This document shows positions 24,205 to 34,440 of a stretch of 64,000 nucleotides of DNA, piece by piece. Origin of the DNA: Denticeps clupeoides (lineage: Eukaryota > Chordata > Actinopteri > Clupeiformes > Denticipitidae); NCBI RefSeq assembly GCF_900700375.1, contig NW_021629846.1, positions 1-64,000 of the forward strand, in the 5' to 3' direction. Position numbers and translations under genes: made by a program. Under the pieces are notes generated by a model. It was not told the DNA's origin, searched no databases, and saw nothing but the letters and a program-made list of their open reading frames with translations. Position 1 is the stretch's first letter, and each line of letters starts with the position of its first letter.

Positions 24205-25125
24205 GCTACCCAACACAAACTCAACATCACCCAACACTACCCATCTCTACCCAAAACAACCCAACACAAACTCAACATCACCCAACACTACCCATCTCTA
24301 CCCAAAACAACCCAACACAAACTCAACATCACCCACCACCACCCATCTCCACCCAACACTACCCATCTCTACCCAAAACAACCCAACACAAACTCAACAT
24401 CACCCACCACCGCCCATCTCCACCCAACACAACCCAACACAAACTCAACATCACCCAACACCACCCATCTCCACCCAACACTACCCATCTCTACCCAAAA
24501 CAACCCAACACAAACTCAACATCACCCAACACCACCCATCTCCACCCAACACTACCCATCTCTACCCAAAACAACCCAACACAAACTCAACATCACCCAA
24601 CACCACCCATCTCCACCCAACACTACCCATCTCTACCCAAAACAACCCAACACAAACTCAACATCACCCAACACCACCCATCTCCACCAACACTACCCAT
24701 CTCTACCCAAAACAACCAAACACAAACTCAACATCACCCAACACTACCCATCTCTACCCAAAACAACCCAACACAGACACATTCCCATGATGAACAGGTT
24801 GAATGGCTTGTAGTTCTGCATGATGTTAAAGCTACAGAATGCTACCCAACACAAACTCAACATCACCCAACACCACCCATCTCCACCCAACACTACCCAT
24901 CTCTACCCAAAACAACCCAACACAAACTCATCACCCAACACCACCCATCTCCACCCAACACTACCCATCTCTACCCAAAACAACCCAACACAAACTCAAC
25001 ATCACCCAACACCACCCATCTCCACCCAACACTACCCATATCTACCCAAAACAACCCATCACAAACTCAACATCACCCAACACTACCCATCTCTACCCAA
25101 AACAACCCAACACAGACACATTCCC
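24205..25125. repeat. Second CCCAACAC minisatellite with a recurring spacer
   Basis: Units of 51 or 71 bp (CTCAACATCACCCAACACC, CCCATCTCCACCC, CCCATCTCTACCC, AAAACAACCCAACACAAA). A non-repetitive block of about 60 nt (TTCCCATGATGAACAGG, GGCTTGTAGTTCTGCA, CTACAGAATGCTACCC) recurs three times, near 24148, 24780 and 25118, so the array was duplicated as larger blocks. It ends about 25 nt before the kctd11-like stop codon region. Confidence 0.92.
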
Positions 25126-25188
25126 ATGATGAACAGGTCGAATGGCTTGTAGTTCTGCAGAATGAGTCCATTACGAGGAGCGTTCCGC

Positions 25189-25998
25189 TCAGTAGCGGAC
25201 AAATCGCAGCGAGCGGCAGTTCAGGATGTCGCTGGAGTCGGGGAACACCGAATCCACCCGGAACCCTTCAGCTAGCGCCACCCTCAGCAGCTCCTCCACG
25301 AACGCCCGCAGGTCGCTCAGCTCCGTCCCGGCCTCGCCGTGGAGCTCGCGGAAGCCGTGCTTCTGGTGCTGGTCCCGCGGCAGCTCCTGGGGGCACGGCG
25401 CCCATTCCAGGTGCAGGTAGTTCCGACTGCCGTCCCGGGGCCGCGGCGCAGCGGTGCCTTCCTGGCCACGGTAGGCGAAGCGGGAGCAGAGCAGGTCGAC
25501 GAAGACGCGCGCCGTGCAGAAGACGGTGGCGGTGTGGACGTGGACCGAGCAGGAGCAGAGCTCGTAGTTGTCGGGGCCGCGTTTCAGGTTGAAGTGCAGC
25601 GTGCGCACGTGGCTCTCGGTGTCGACGTTCAGCATGGCGCCGCGCCCGCTCGGGCCCCCCGGCGCCAGGCCGCTCTCGCGCCGCTGGATCTCCTCCAGCA
25701 GGGGACGGATCTGGAAGAAGTCGGCCTCGCGCTTGAGCAGGGGCAGCTCGGCGAAGCCCTCGGGCAGGTCCAGGCTGTTGGAGCGGAGGTAGTTGAGGAC
25801 GTAGCGGAACACCCTCCCGTCGCGGTCGATGAAGAAGTTCCCGTGCCGGTCCTTCATCTGGCCGGTGAACATGGCGCCGAGCATGGAGTCGCGGCACCGC
25901 GTGAGCGTGTCCAGCGTGGTCACGTACACCTCGCCCCCCACGTTCACCGACACCGGGTCCTGCAGGGACTGAGGGCCTGCCGTGCTCACACTTAGCAT
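25189..25998 (-). CDS. kctd11: BTB/POZ (KCTD) domain protein, KCTD11-like
   Basis: One coding exon, 269 aa, from the ATG at 25998 to TGA; a splice acceptor (TTGTTGTTGCAG) lies just upstream, so a 5' UTR intron is likely. The BTB/T1 domain is about residues 14-110: VSVNVGGEVYVTTLDTLTR, DSMLGAMFTGQM, FFIDRDGRVFRYVLNYLR, LKREADFFQIRPLL. The carboxy part (VEELLRVALAEGFRVDSVFP, LNCRSLRFVRY) resembles KCTD11 more than KCTD21 or KCTD6. Family role: substrate adaptor for cullin-3 ubiquitin ligase; mammalian KCTD11 dampens Hedgehog signalling through HDAC1 turnover. GC-rich, unlike its surroundings. A 252-codon ORF in another frame is a shadow. The KCTD call is firm; the paralogue is less so. Confidence 0.88.
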   Translation of the reverse strand: MLSVSTAGPQSLQDPVSVNVGGEVYVTTLDTLTRCRDSMLGAMFTGQMKDRHGNFFIDRDGRVFRYVLNYLRSNSLDLPEGFAELPLLKREADFFQIRPLLEEIQRRESGLAPGGPSGRGAMLNVDTESHVRTLHFNLKRGPDNYELCSCSVHVHTATVFCTARVFVDLLCSRFAYRGQEGTAAPRPRDGSRNYLHLEWAPCPQELPRDQHQKHGFRELHGEAGTELSDLRAFVEELLRVALAEGFRVDSVFPDSSDILNCRSLRFVRY

Positions 25999-26541
25999 CC
26001 TGCTGATCACGCTGCTGCAACAACAATCTTAAATCTGAACTCTCCTTGGTTTCTTCTCCTCCACAGACCAGTCACTCACACATGCCTAATGGAAGAGTCT
26101 TCACACACACACACACACACACACTCAAACTCTGCTTAGAGCCCCGACTGCAGTGCTGCATACTAATCGTCTATGCCTTATACTGTCCTGCAGAGCTGGG
26201 AGAGGAGACACAATGGTGGCTTTGTGATCGGGCCAGAGCTGAGAGTGGCTGGGTGTGTCACTCACCCATCGCTATCTTCGCACAGTTTAACCTGCTTATT
26301 TTGTGGAAATGCCTTTAATATGCATGCACTGATCAGCCGAAACATCCATCCTCTGCATACCTTGCAGTTGGCATCGTGCAACTAAATTTCAACTTCCTGA
26401 TTCACCTTTCAATCCAAAATCAGTTCTTCTCTTTACTCAACCTGTATTTTAAAGTGAAAGGGAATTGATCGTCATTGTAAAACACTGCAGCACAGCAACT
26501 GATGACACGGTGAAACGTGTCCTCTGTATTTAACCATCATT

Positions 26542-26722
26542 CACATTTACAGCATTTACCAGACGCCCTTATCCAGAGTTACAGGGATAGTCCCCCCCTG
26601 GAGACACTCAGGGTTAAGTGTCCTGCTCAGGGACACGATGGTAGTAAGTGGGGTTTTGAACCTGGGTCTTCTGGTTCATAGGCAACTGTGTTTCCCACTA
26701 GGCTACTACCACCCTATATATA
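26542..26722 (-). repeat. SINE family 2, antisense copy
   Basis: Full set of family 2 blocks in reverse: CATTTACCAGACGCCCTTATC, GGTTAAGTGTCCTGCTCAGG, GTAAGTGGGG, AACCTGGGTCTTCTGGTTC and CCACTAGGCTACTACC (the A-box end). A scrap of family 1 (CACGGTGAAACGTGTCCTC) abuts it at about 26500-26535. Confidence 0.88.
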
Positions 26723-26747
26723 TTTATTTATTTATTACAATTCATTT

Positions 26748-26958
26748 ACATTTTACATTTACATTTATGGCATTTATCAGACGCTCTTATCCAGAGCGAC
26801 TTACAATCAGTAGTTACAGGGACAGTCCCCCTGGAGCAACTTAGGGTTAAGTGTCTTGCTCAGGGACACAATAGTATTAAGTGGGATTTGAACCTGTGAC
26901 TCTGTAGTCTTCTGGTTCATAGGCAAGTGTGTTACCCACTAGGCTACTACCATCCCTT
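26748..26958 (-). repeat. SINE family 2, second antisense copy
   Basis: Adjacent, slightly different copy: TTTATCAGACGCTCTTATCC at the tail end and CCACTAGGCTACTACC at the head end. It is more diverged from the consensus than its neighbour and so may be older. Confidence 0.85.
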
Positions 26959-27070
26959 TCAAACATCATTTTAATACACAGATTTAAAATAATTCTTTCA
27001 TGCTCACACTGCTGACAGATTTTATTTGAGGCTGTAAGCCTACATGAATTTCTCACAACAAATGTACTTT

Positions 27071-28325
27071 ACTTTATTTAGCAGACGCTTTTATCCAAAG
27101 CGACATACAATAGGAAGACACGAGCAATTCTCGTTCGATTTCTATAGAATATAAGAGCCCTGATAAGGCTTAGACTTGTCATTGAAAAGCATGCTCCGAG
27201 ATTGATGGGTGCTAGACTAAGAAAAATTATAATGTATTTATACATTTTTGTATTGTTTGTGCAATGTGTACGCATGTGCGTGTGTAAGTGTTAGATTTGT
27301 CTGTAATATTTTTTGAACAAGAGGGTTTTCACCTGCTTCTTAAAAGTGGTGATAGTGTCGGCTAGTCGTGTGGAGGAGGGCAGGTTGTTCCACCAGCCAG
27401 GGACAACAACGGAGAACACACATGATTGGAATCGGAGACCCCGTGAACAAGGAATTTTTAGTCTCCTTTCGTTTGCCGATCTGAGAGAGCGTGCAGGAGT
27501 GTAGCTAGGTAGTAGTGTGTTGATGTAGGAGGTAGTATTGTAGCTTCTGTGCAGGAGTGTAGCTAGGTCGTAGTGTGTTGATGTAGGAGGTAGTATTGTA
27601 GCTTCTGTGCAGGAGTGTAGCTAGGTCGTAGTGTGTTGATGTAGGAGGTAGTATTGTAGCTTCTGTGCAGGAGTGTAGCTAGGTAGTAGTGTGTTGATGT
27701 AGGAGGTAGTATTGTAGCTTCTGTGCAGGAGTGTAGCTAGGTAGTAGTGTGTTGATGTAGGAGGTAGTATGTAGCTTCTGTGCAGGAGTGTAGCTAGGTA
27801 GTATTGTGTTGATGTAGGGAGGTAGTATTGTAGCTTCTGTGCAGGAGTGTAGCTAGGTAGTATTGTGTTGATGTAGGAGGTAGTATTGTAGCTTCTGTGC
27901 AGGAGTGTAGCTAGGTAGTAGTGTGTTGATGTAGGAGGTAGTATTGTAGCTTCTGTGCAGGAGTGTAGCTAGGTAGTATTGTGTTGATGTAGGAGGTAGT
28001 ATTGTAGCTTCTGTGCAGGAGTGTAGCTAGGTAGTAGTGTGTTGATGTAGGAGGTAGTATTGTAGCTTCTGTGCAGGAGTGTAGCTAGGTAGTATTGTGT
28101 TGATGTAGGAGGGTAGTATTGTAGCTTCTGTGCAGGGAGTGTAGCTAGGTAGTAGTGTGGTTGATGTAGGAGGTAGTATTGTAGCTTCTGTGCAGGAGTG
28201 TAGCTAGGTAGTAGTGTGTTGATGTAGGAGGGCGCAGTTCCATTTACAGCCCTGTAGGCAGCATCAAGGATTTGAACTCAATGCGAGCAGCTACCGGGAG
28301 CCAGTGGAGGGAGGTAAGAAGAGGT
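27071..28325 (-). mobile_element. LINE-related 3' fragment carrying an internal minisatellite
   Basis: Starts with a reversed AAAGCGTCTGCTAAATAAAG tail at 27077, the same tail as in the LINE piece at 47.1 kb. Its far end (GGCAGCATCAAGGATTTGAA, GCAGCTACCGGGAGCCAGTG) matches 47490-47540 of that piece. No open reading frame survives. Reading it as a LINE relative is inference from these shared blocks. Confidence 0.6.
27491..28230. repeat. 58-bp minisatellite
   Basis: Thirteen near-identical 58-bp units (GTGCAGGAGTGTAGCTAGGT, AGTAGTGTGTTGATGTAGG, AGGTAGTATTGTAGCTTCT). Variation is mostly AGTAGTGTG versus AGTATTGTG and single-G indels. It sits inside the LINE-related repeat, so it arose after that insertion. 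Confidence 0.95.
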
Positions 28326-28521
28326 GTAACATGTAAATGTAAAAAGTAAGAACAGCAATTAGCACACTAATATGTACAGATGAAGCAGATGTCCCCAAAT
28401 AAAGTGTGGTCAGGGTTCCTCATCCAGTTTGGCTTCTCATTTCTACAGGTTCGGTGGGAGGTCAGGGGTCACGTCTGCTATGGTTCCCAGATACACAATG
28501 TTACGGTGCAAAATCTGCTGG

Positions 28522-28623
28522 TACCATCACCCTTGGTGAGCAGTGGGCACAGGACAGGCGTGTGGGGACGGGACCTTCATCAAGGGGACCTCGGTAGCAT
28601 CTTGGCGGATTGGGATTCAATGC
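28522..28623 (-). repeat. SINE family 1, antisense fragment
   Basis: ACCATCACCCTTGGTGAGCA, GTGTGGGGACGGGACCTTC and TTGGCGGATTGGGATTCAA blocks in reverse order; the tail is missing. Confidence 0.75.
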
Positions 28624-29509
28624 CTCAAAGCTGGACTCGACTAAAACTAAAACTAAGACAGGCAACCACAAAACCAGTATCGTGAAGAACAAGTGGACGG
28701 ACCTCCAGGCAGGAGGTCACTGAAATGTCCCCTGCAGACTTTTTGAACAAGTTGGGGACGTGATGATGATGGCCTTCACACTCCGCTGTGTGAAGTTGAA
28801 GCTGTCATTAATGATCATCCTTAAACTGCTGCCTCTGATGATCCTAACAACAAAGTCGAGGTTTTGATTCATCTTCTGTAGACCTTCAGACCTTCCACCT
28901 GCTGTGTTTAACACTAATGACCTGCATTCACATAGAAGACGAAGACAAATACAACACAACCAGGAATTTCTCCTGTTGCACAACAAGTGGAGCAGAAGGG
29001 GAATTTGGGGGAACATCTGTGATACAATGGTACTCTTATAGGATTGTTAGATGGGAATTTACAAGATGAGCGTCTAACTTGTAACTCTTTCTTGTGATAA
29101 AATCTAACAAGAGTGAATAAAGTGGACAAGAGCGACTGACAAATACCGTGAATGTAGATGGATACAGAAGAATCAGATGTTTTTTGACCACACATGACAT
29201 GTCCACTAGAACTAGACAAAAGGGAATTTAGAAATGAGGAAAAACACAGTGCCTTGTATTCCTGGTTTTAAGAGAAATAAATAAAAATCCACCATTTTAC
29301 ACGCATTAGCGTCTCCTGGCCTGGATTCTCCTTCCTGCTCCTGGTTTTATCTCCAGCCTGAGCTTCATAATGCAGCAGCAGGTCCTCCAGGAGGTGGATG
29401 GAGAAACGCTGATCAGTAGGTATCTCCTCTAATCCAGCACACCTGACTGCAGCCCTGGGCGCCAGGTGAGGGGCGCCAGGTGAGGACCATTTGCTGCTAA
29501 TTACTGGCC

Positions 29510-29518
29510 TTTTAAAAG
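29510..29518 (+). promoter_or_regulatory. TATA-like box shared by the orphan copies
   Basis: TTTTAAAAG lies only about 14 nt before the first ATG of copy A, and identically before copies B (35493), C and D. A start of transcription 25-30 nt downstream would leave the first ATG outside the mRNA and make the second ATG (MVALVFVV) the real start. The block upstream (CTAATCCAGCACACCTGACT, GGCGCCAGGTGAGGGGCGCC) is also kept in all four copies. Confidence 0.5.
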
Positions 29519-29524
29519 ACACTC

Positions 29525-30185
29525 ATGGAGGACAGAAGGTACGTCAGCTTCCTGCTCAAGATGGTGGCTTTAGTCTTTGTGGTCTTGGTGCTGCTTGCAG
29601 CTGCTGGTGAGTTTGGATTTTGTGTCCCTGGTTTACTCAGGAATGTTTGTCAGTAAAATGGCCTCCTAAGACAGTTTTCTCCTTCTTTATCTAGAACCTG
29701 TTGAGAACAAGCATCTTCATCCAAGCTCTGGGCTAAAAGGCAGCGTTAAAAGGTCCTCTGGTGATGCCGTGAAGACTGTCTTTGCTGTTCCTGACTCCAC
29801 CATTGCCTCAGAGGTCCTCAGTGCTCCTGCCCCAGTGACCAGTGGACAGTCTGTTTCTGACGTGGGCTCCTCTGTAGACTTCACTGCTGTGCCGGTGGCC
29901 CCTGTGGTATCTACTCCCTCAGAAGCCACAGGTGATCTGTTTGCTACTCCAGCAGACGTCCTAGGGTTTCCCCTGGAGAACCTCACTGCTGTGCCAGTTG
30001 ACTCTGTGGTCGCCACTCCCTCAGAAAGCACTGAAGCATGGATCGCTCCATCTGACATCAAAGAGGACTTCCCCTCTTCCCTGGAGAACACCACTGTGTC
30101 GGTGGCGTTTACTCCTTCTGAAGAGGAGACTACTGAATCCACTCCAGATGATGACCTGGTCTCCACATCTCCTCCCTCCTTGTAG
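29525..30185 (+). CDS. Orphan secreted acidic S/T/P-rich protein, copy A
   Basis: Two exons, 29525-29606 and 29695-30185, joined in phase 1. From the first ATG the product is 190 aa, from the in-frame ATG at 29561 it is 178 aa. The leader MVALVFVVLVLLAAAG is a strong signal peptide. A short segment follows (ENKHLHPSSGLKGSVKR), ending in a dibasic KR that could be a proprotein-convertase site. The rest is acidic and rich in Ser, Thr, Pro and Val, with near-repeats of the form TPSE-T, FPLENLT, SSLENTT and ESTPDDDL, including N-glycosylation sequons. No cysteines are seen after the leader. No family recognised. TTTTAAAA lies at 29510-29517; ATTAAA at 30282 is a likely polyA signal. It is the first of four tandem copies. 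Confidence 0.72.
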
Positions 30186-31215
30186 AAGCCAGTGATCTTC
30201 ACAGGGACATTATTTCTCTGTTATCTGGCATGCTGCTGTTTGATGGTACAGATCCAGAATTTGTGTAGAACCTGCAGTTTTATTAAACTTCTACTCTGAG
30301 CTGCTTCTCCATTGTCGTCTGTATCTGGGTGACTGGACAGAAATTGATTTTCTTCTACATGATGACTGGAGATCAGGCGTCTCCTTCCTCAGGTGTTGAG
30401 AATGTTGTTGACCTACAAAAGCCATGTTGTGTAGGTACCGGCTCTCCAGGAGCTACTCGGTATGGTCAGCAGCTCCTAGTCTTTCCCATGTGTCACATTT
30501 AGCAAAAAAGGCAACATCAGTTTTAATACAGATCCAGGGTTCCAATTTACAGTCACAACGCTCCTGATGTTAGAAGAGCAGCCAGAGGTGATGTGGTGAG
30601 AAGAAGCTCCCTGGGAAGAATCCTTGAGAGGAACCCAGGCTCAGTAAGGTAAACCCATCCTCCTCTGGTCTCCACTGGGATGTTCATGTCCTGCATCAGC
30701 ACCCTGCCGCTCTCCACGCTCTTCTCCTGTGGGGTTGTACTAGCCTGTACTTCAGGAGGAGTAGAGAAGGTGTTTCCACCGTAATTATGGTCCCAAAAGG
30801 CGAGTTTGTGGCCGCAGCCTTTGCTGCTTCATCTGCTCTCTCGCTGCTTCTTGAAAATGTCTCCTTCCCCCTTTTGCCCCCTGCGATGGCTGCAGGTTCG
30901 GTACTTCAGCAGGTCAGAAGTGGTGAGCTGGTCAGGAAGTGACCTCTACTGTCGGTGTGGACGGTTCGCAGGTGTCTGTTACCGCAGCCTGGGCTGAAGA
31001 TCGTGTCGTGAAGATTCCGCCGTCACTGTTTCATGCTCCGTCACCACAGCGCGGCCGCGCCCTGTTTCAACATCTGGAAAAGTCCAGAGTCAAATTTACA
31101 CCGCAGAGCGTTTCCATGAAAAGAATCACGGTGGACAGACGTCCGGTCAGGTCTTACCAACCAAACCAATTTCCAAAAAGTCCAAAAGATCTGACAAGCA
31201 AGAAACTGGCTGGTA
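30186..31215. other. 3' flank of copy A, duplicated beside copy C
   Basis: Matches 39500-40088 closely, except that 30480-30900 is missing beside copy C. It contains an open stretch at 30960-31205 (TAAWAEDRVVKIPPSLFHA, FTPQSVSMKRITVDRR) also open in the other copy. With only a few changes between copies, openness may simply reflect recent duplication. No gene is claimed. Confidence 0.6.
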
Positions 31216-34200
31216 CACTCTGAAAAACGCTGGGTTGAGTCTGTTGTTGGGTTGATTTAACCCAATTTGGGTTGAAAATCGGTCTCGATCTGGGTTGGGA
31301 ATGTGGACCTGAAAGAGAGCACGCACGTCACGTCAACTACCTGGGACATCAGCGAGAGGAGCCGCCATTGTCTTTGCACCGTCTTTAGTTTCTGAGGGGC
31401 GAAAAAATAACTTTCTGAGAGAAAGCCGCGGGGTTAGGAGACGGGCGGGAAAGAATTCTGAGGCAAAAGCTGCGGGTAGAAGGACAGAGGAGACATTTTC
31501 TGCAAGCTTCACTGCTTAATCTCTTGCTAACTAACACTTGCTATGCTAACAATGCTTAATATCTTGCTAACTAACACTTGCTATGCTAACAATGCTTAAT
31601 ATCTTGCGACTGCATTGGGGCCAGCAATTTGTGTATACTCGCTCACACGGAGATCGGTAAGCTTTATTTTGCATATACAACGTGAAAGGGGGTTTTGGGG
31701 TTTAATGTTGTATTTTAGAAGTATACCTTTCTGTCTACATTTGTCTGTTTCTCTCAAGTTTGGACTTTTTTTGAAGGAGTTTTGCTTGCTGCAACGAGAA
31801 CCATTTTGTGGATGAACAAGGTGAGTTGTTTTCTCTATTCAAATTAGAATCTGCTGGAACATTTGTAGTTTGAAACATGCATTTAATTATGAGGTCATCT
31901 TAAGGGAACAGTGAGAATTTGATACTTGCAGCAATGTGTTTTTAGAGTAGCTCGCTACTTCTCTACATACAGTTTTGTAGAATTCAAATTATTTCAATGT
32001 AGGTTTGAAAAAGTAAACACCCACTTTCAACATATGCCAGTTTTTTTTTTTTTTTTTTTTGCACTACTTGTTTTGTTTAAAGCCACTTTAATATGCTTTG
32101 GAAATGCAAGTACTATCTGCGAGATGAGCACAGTTTTTTAAACGTTACAGGCTAAAATATGGAACTTATGCAAGAAGGAACTAAGCCCTTTCCTTGCTTG
32201 CATCAGGAATCATGTTTGTTCTTAGACGAGAGGAGGTTGTAAAGGATGAGCCTGACATCAACCAGATGATCCAAAGCTGGCCAGTGCTTTTTTGACTGAA
32301 AACCAGGTTTGTGGATGTGTCCTTTAATGTTTTTTTTTTAATTATTTGTTTTACATACATGATGTTCAGAGAGGTTTATTTGTGTTATAAATAACTCTGC
32401 CTGAATATCAAAACTGAGCATATTTAATATTTTTCAGGTTTACCTGGAGTTTAACAGGATTGTTGGTAGAAATTTTAAAGAAGAGTTCTTTGGTGTTCTT
32501 GATGGGTTGTGTCCAATTTTGATGGAAATTTCAAGAGGAAGACAGGTCGGATAGGAAAGCAATTAGCTCACCTGCTACAACACAATGGTGGGTTGATATT
32601 TCTCTTTTCTTCTCATAATGGTATTGATGGTTAGTTCAATACATAAACTTGTTCTCTTGTGGTATTTCTCTATATGGACAAATAAACTGATATAAGATTT
32701 ATTTCCTTTGTTCTACATTCAAGTGTGTTTTATACCACTTTGCAGAGCACAGAGCCAACAGCCATTAGATGCCTTGTCCTGAGAGGACTTCTTGGAGATG
32801 ATGCATCTATGTTCTTCAAGAGCAGTTCAGTGAGTAAACCCTTTCTCCATTTGTACCATTCAAATATCAAATTGTGTAATATACCACCTACTGTCACAAC
32901 ATGAAAGACGCCTATATATAAACACACAAAACAGCTTGTTTACAGTGCCTAAAATAAAATCACATTGAATTACAAAATCTATAATATTAGATAATTCTGT
33001 ACAGTTGATTGTAGACAAATTGCTGTTAACCTAAATATTCTCTTTTTGTCTTGTTTCTTGCACTATGTAGAGTCTATGGAGACTCCATGGACATCCCAGT
33101 GGGAATCCTCTATTATGAGGACAACAGTTCAGCAAGCCCAGCATTGCCATAACTCAACCCCTCAAGACTGGGCATCATCTGAGAGGGCAACCTGGCAAGG
33201 GAAGCACTCACCAACCTACCTCAAGCAATGTGCCTCTTGTTTGGCTTAACCTACGCACTTCACCTGCAGCACCCAAAGTGCTTGAAAACACGTTTACCTT
33301 CATTCAGCAGGCAATGTGAAATTAAGGTAGAAGTTCAGAAGCTGAAGAATGAGCTAGCAGGGTAAGACACAATTATGCTTATAGCACGGCTTTTCATGCC
33401 TGGTTGTTGTAAAATTACTTTGCAGTGATTAGAGCAAATAGGCTTGCAGTTGTTCATTTTGTATCTGATTCTTCTTGTGCTTGATGTGTCTAGTATTGTA
33501 TTTTTTTTTTTTTTACAGAGGGCACATTTTAGGAAAGTTGCAAGTTTATTTTGACCAAATCTGCATAGATGTTCTTAATGCCTGCTTTGTTGTGTGTTTC
33601 TTAAATATGACTCTTATATCTTAGTTTATGCATGATAAGAACTTTTTTTCATTACATTTACATGTCAAATTGAGTTTTTCCAAAGTTAATATGTATTTTT
33701 CTAAAGTTAATGACTTCAGTCTGATTCATTGTTACTGAATTTATTCCAGAAACACTGTGACTACAGTTTGATACATTTTCATAAAAATTGTCTTAATGCT
33801 GAGGTGGAGATGGGAAAAAAAAAAAGGAAGGGACACTGATAATGTGACAGGCCACTTGTTTTCCCTGCCTGGTGTGCTGAGTTGATAACAAGGTTATAGC
33901 TGTTCTTTAGATGTTCCCCACCTGCACCTTAGTGAGGTTTTTACATGTTTTGTCATGAATAAAATTCCATTATTGAAGTATGTATTGCTGTATAATTGTT
34001 TTTATTTTAGTAAGTTTCTAGATTACATTTCCGACCCATTTTGGGTTCCATTCAACCCAGCAGCGTAGTCATTTTTAACTAATAGTTGGGTTAAAAATCA
34101 CAACCCAGCATGCTGGGTTAACCGTGTAACCCAACTTGTTGGGTCAAAATAACCCAGCGTTGGGTTGGTCCCTTTTTGACCCAGCGCTGGGTTACCAAAA

Positions 34201-34243
34201 TAACCCAAACTGGGTTGTTTTTAACCCAGCAGTTTTTAGAGTG
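31216..34243. mobile_element. 3.0-kb TA-flanked DNA transposon with AACCCAGC-rich ends
   Basis: Begins CACTCTGAAAAACGCTGGGTT and ends AACCCAGCAGTTTTTAGAGTG, imperfect inverted repeats, flanked by TA on both sides. Several AACCC / GGGTT direct and inverted motifs fill the last 200 bp. The same locus without the insert is at 40087-40088, which proves the borders and the TA duplication. Superfamily not certain: a TA duplication fits Tc1/mariner-like elements, but I see no DDE transposase. It carries a gene-like fragment near 33.2 kb. Confidence 0.85.
33060..33362 (+). pseudogene. Gene-like fragment carried in the DNA transposon
   Basis: The frame 33190-33290 reads LTNLPQAMCLLFGLTYALHL followed by QHPKCLKTR. 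To my memory this resembles the carboxy end of a multicopy teleost protein often annotated as uncharacterised or SAM-domain-containing-3-like. Upstream, DSMDIPVGILYYED is in another frame and the following part is shifted, so it is broken. A spliced, exon-like layout (acceptor near 33068, donor at GGGTAAG, 33360) suggests capture of genomic DNA or an element-borne gene, not a retrocopy. Confidence 0.45.
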
Positions 34244-34245
34244 TA

Positions 34246-34440
34246 GCGGCCTAGTGGGTTTAAACTCGTCTCTGAACCAGAAGAACACAAAGACCCAGGT
34301 TCAAACCCCACTTCCTACCATCGTGTCCCTGAGCAGGACACTTAACCCTGGGTGTCTCCAGGGGTGGACTGTCCCTGTAACTACTGACTGTAAGTCGCTC
34401 TGGATAAGGGCGTCTGGTAAGTGCTGTACATGTAAATGTA
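34246..34440 (+). repeat. SINE family 2, near-full sense copy
   Basis: GCGGCCTAGTGGGTTTAAAC (A-box region), ACCCAGGTTCAAACCCC (B-box), GTGTCCCTGAGCAGGACACTT, GTCGCTCTGGATAAGGGCG and a GTACATGTAAATGTA tail. Its 5' edge is the insertion point of the 3.0-kb DNA transposon. Confidence 0.9.

Noticed and set aside
25268-26026. 252-codon ORF in a second frame of the kctd11-like gene
   Set aside because: GC-rich shadow frame; the other frame has the clear BTB domain and KCTD11-like end.
30939-31223. Conserved ORF in the 3' flank of orphan copies A and C
   Set aside because: The few differences between copies are a mix of silent and replacement changes, too few to show selection; no start, splice or homology support.
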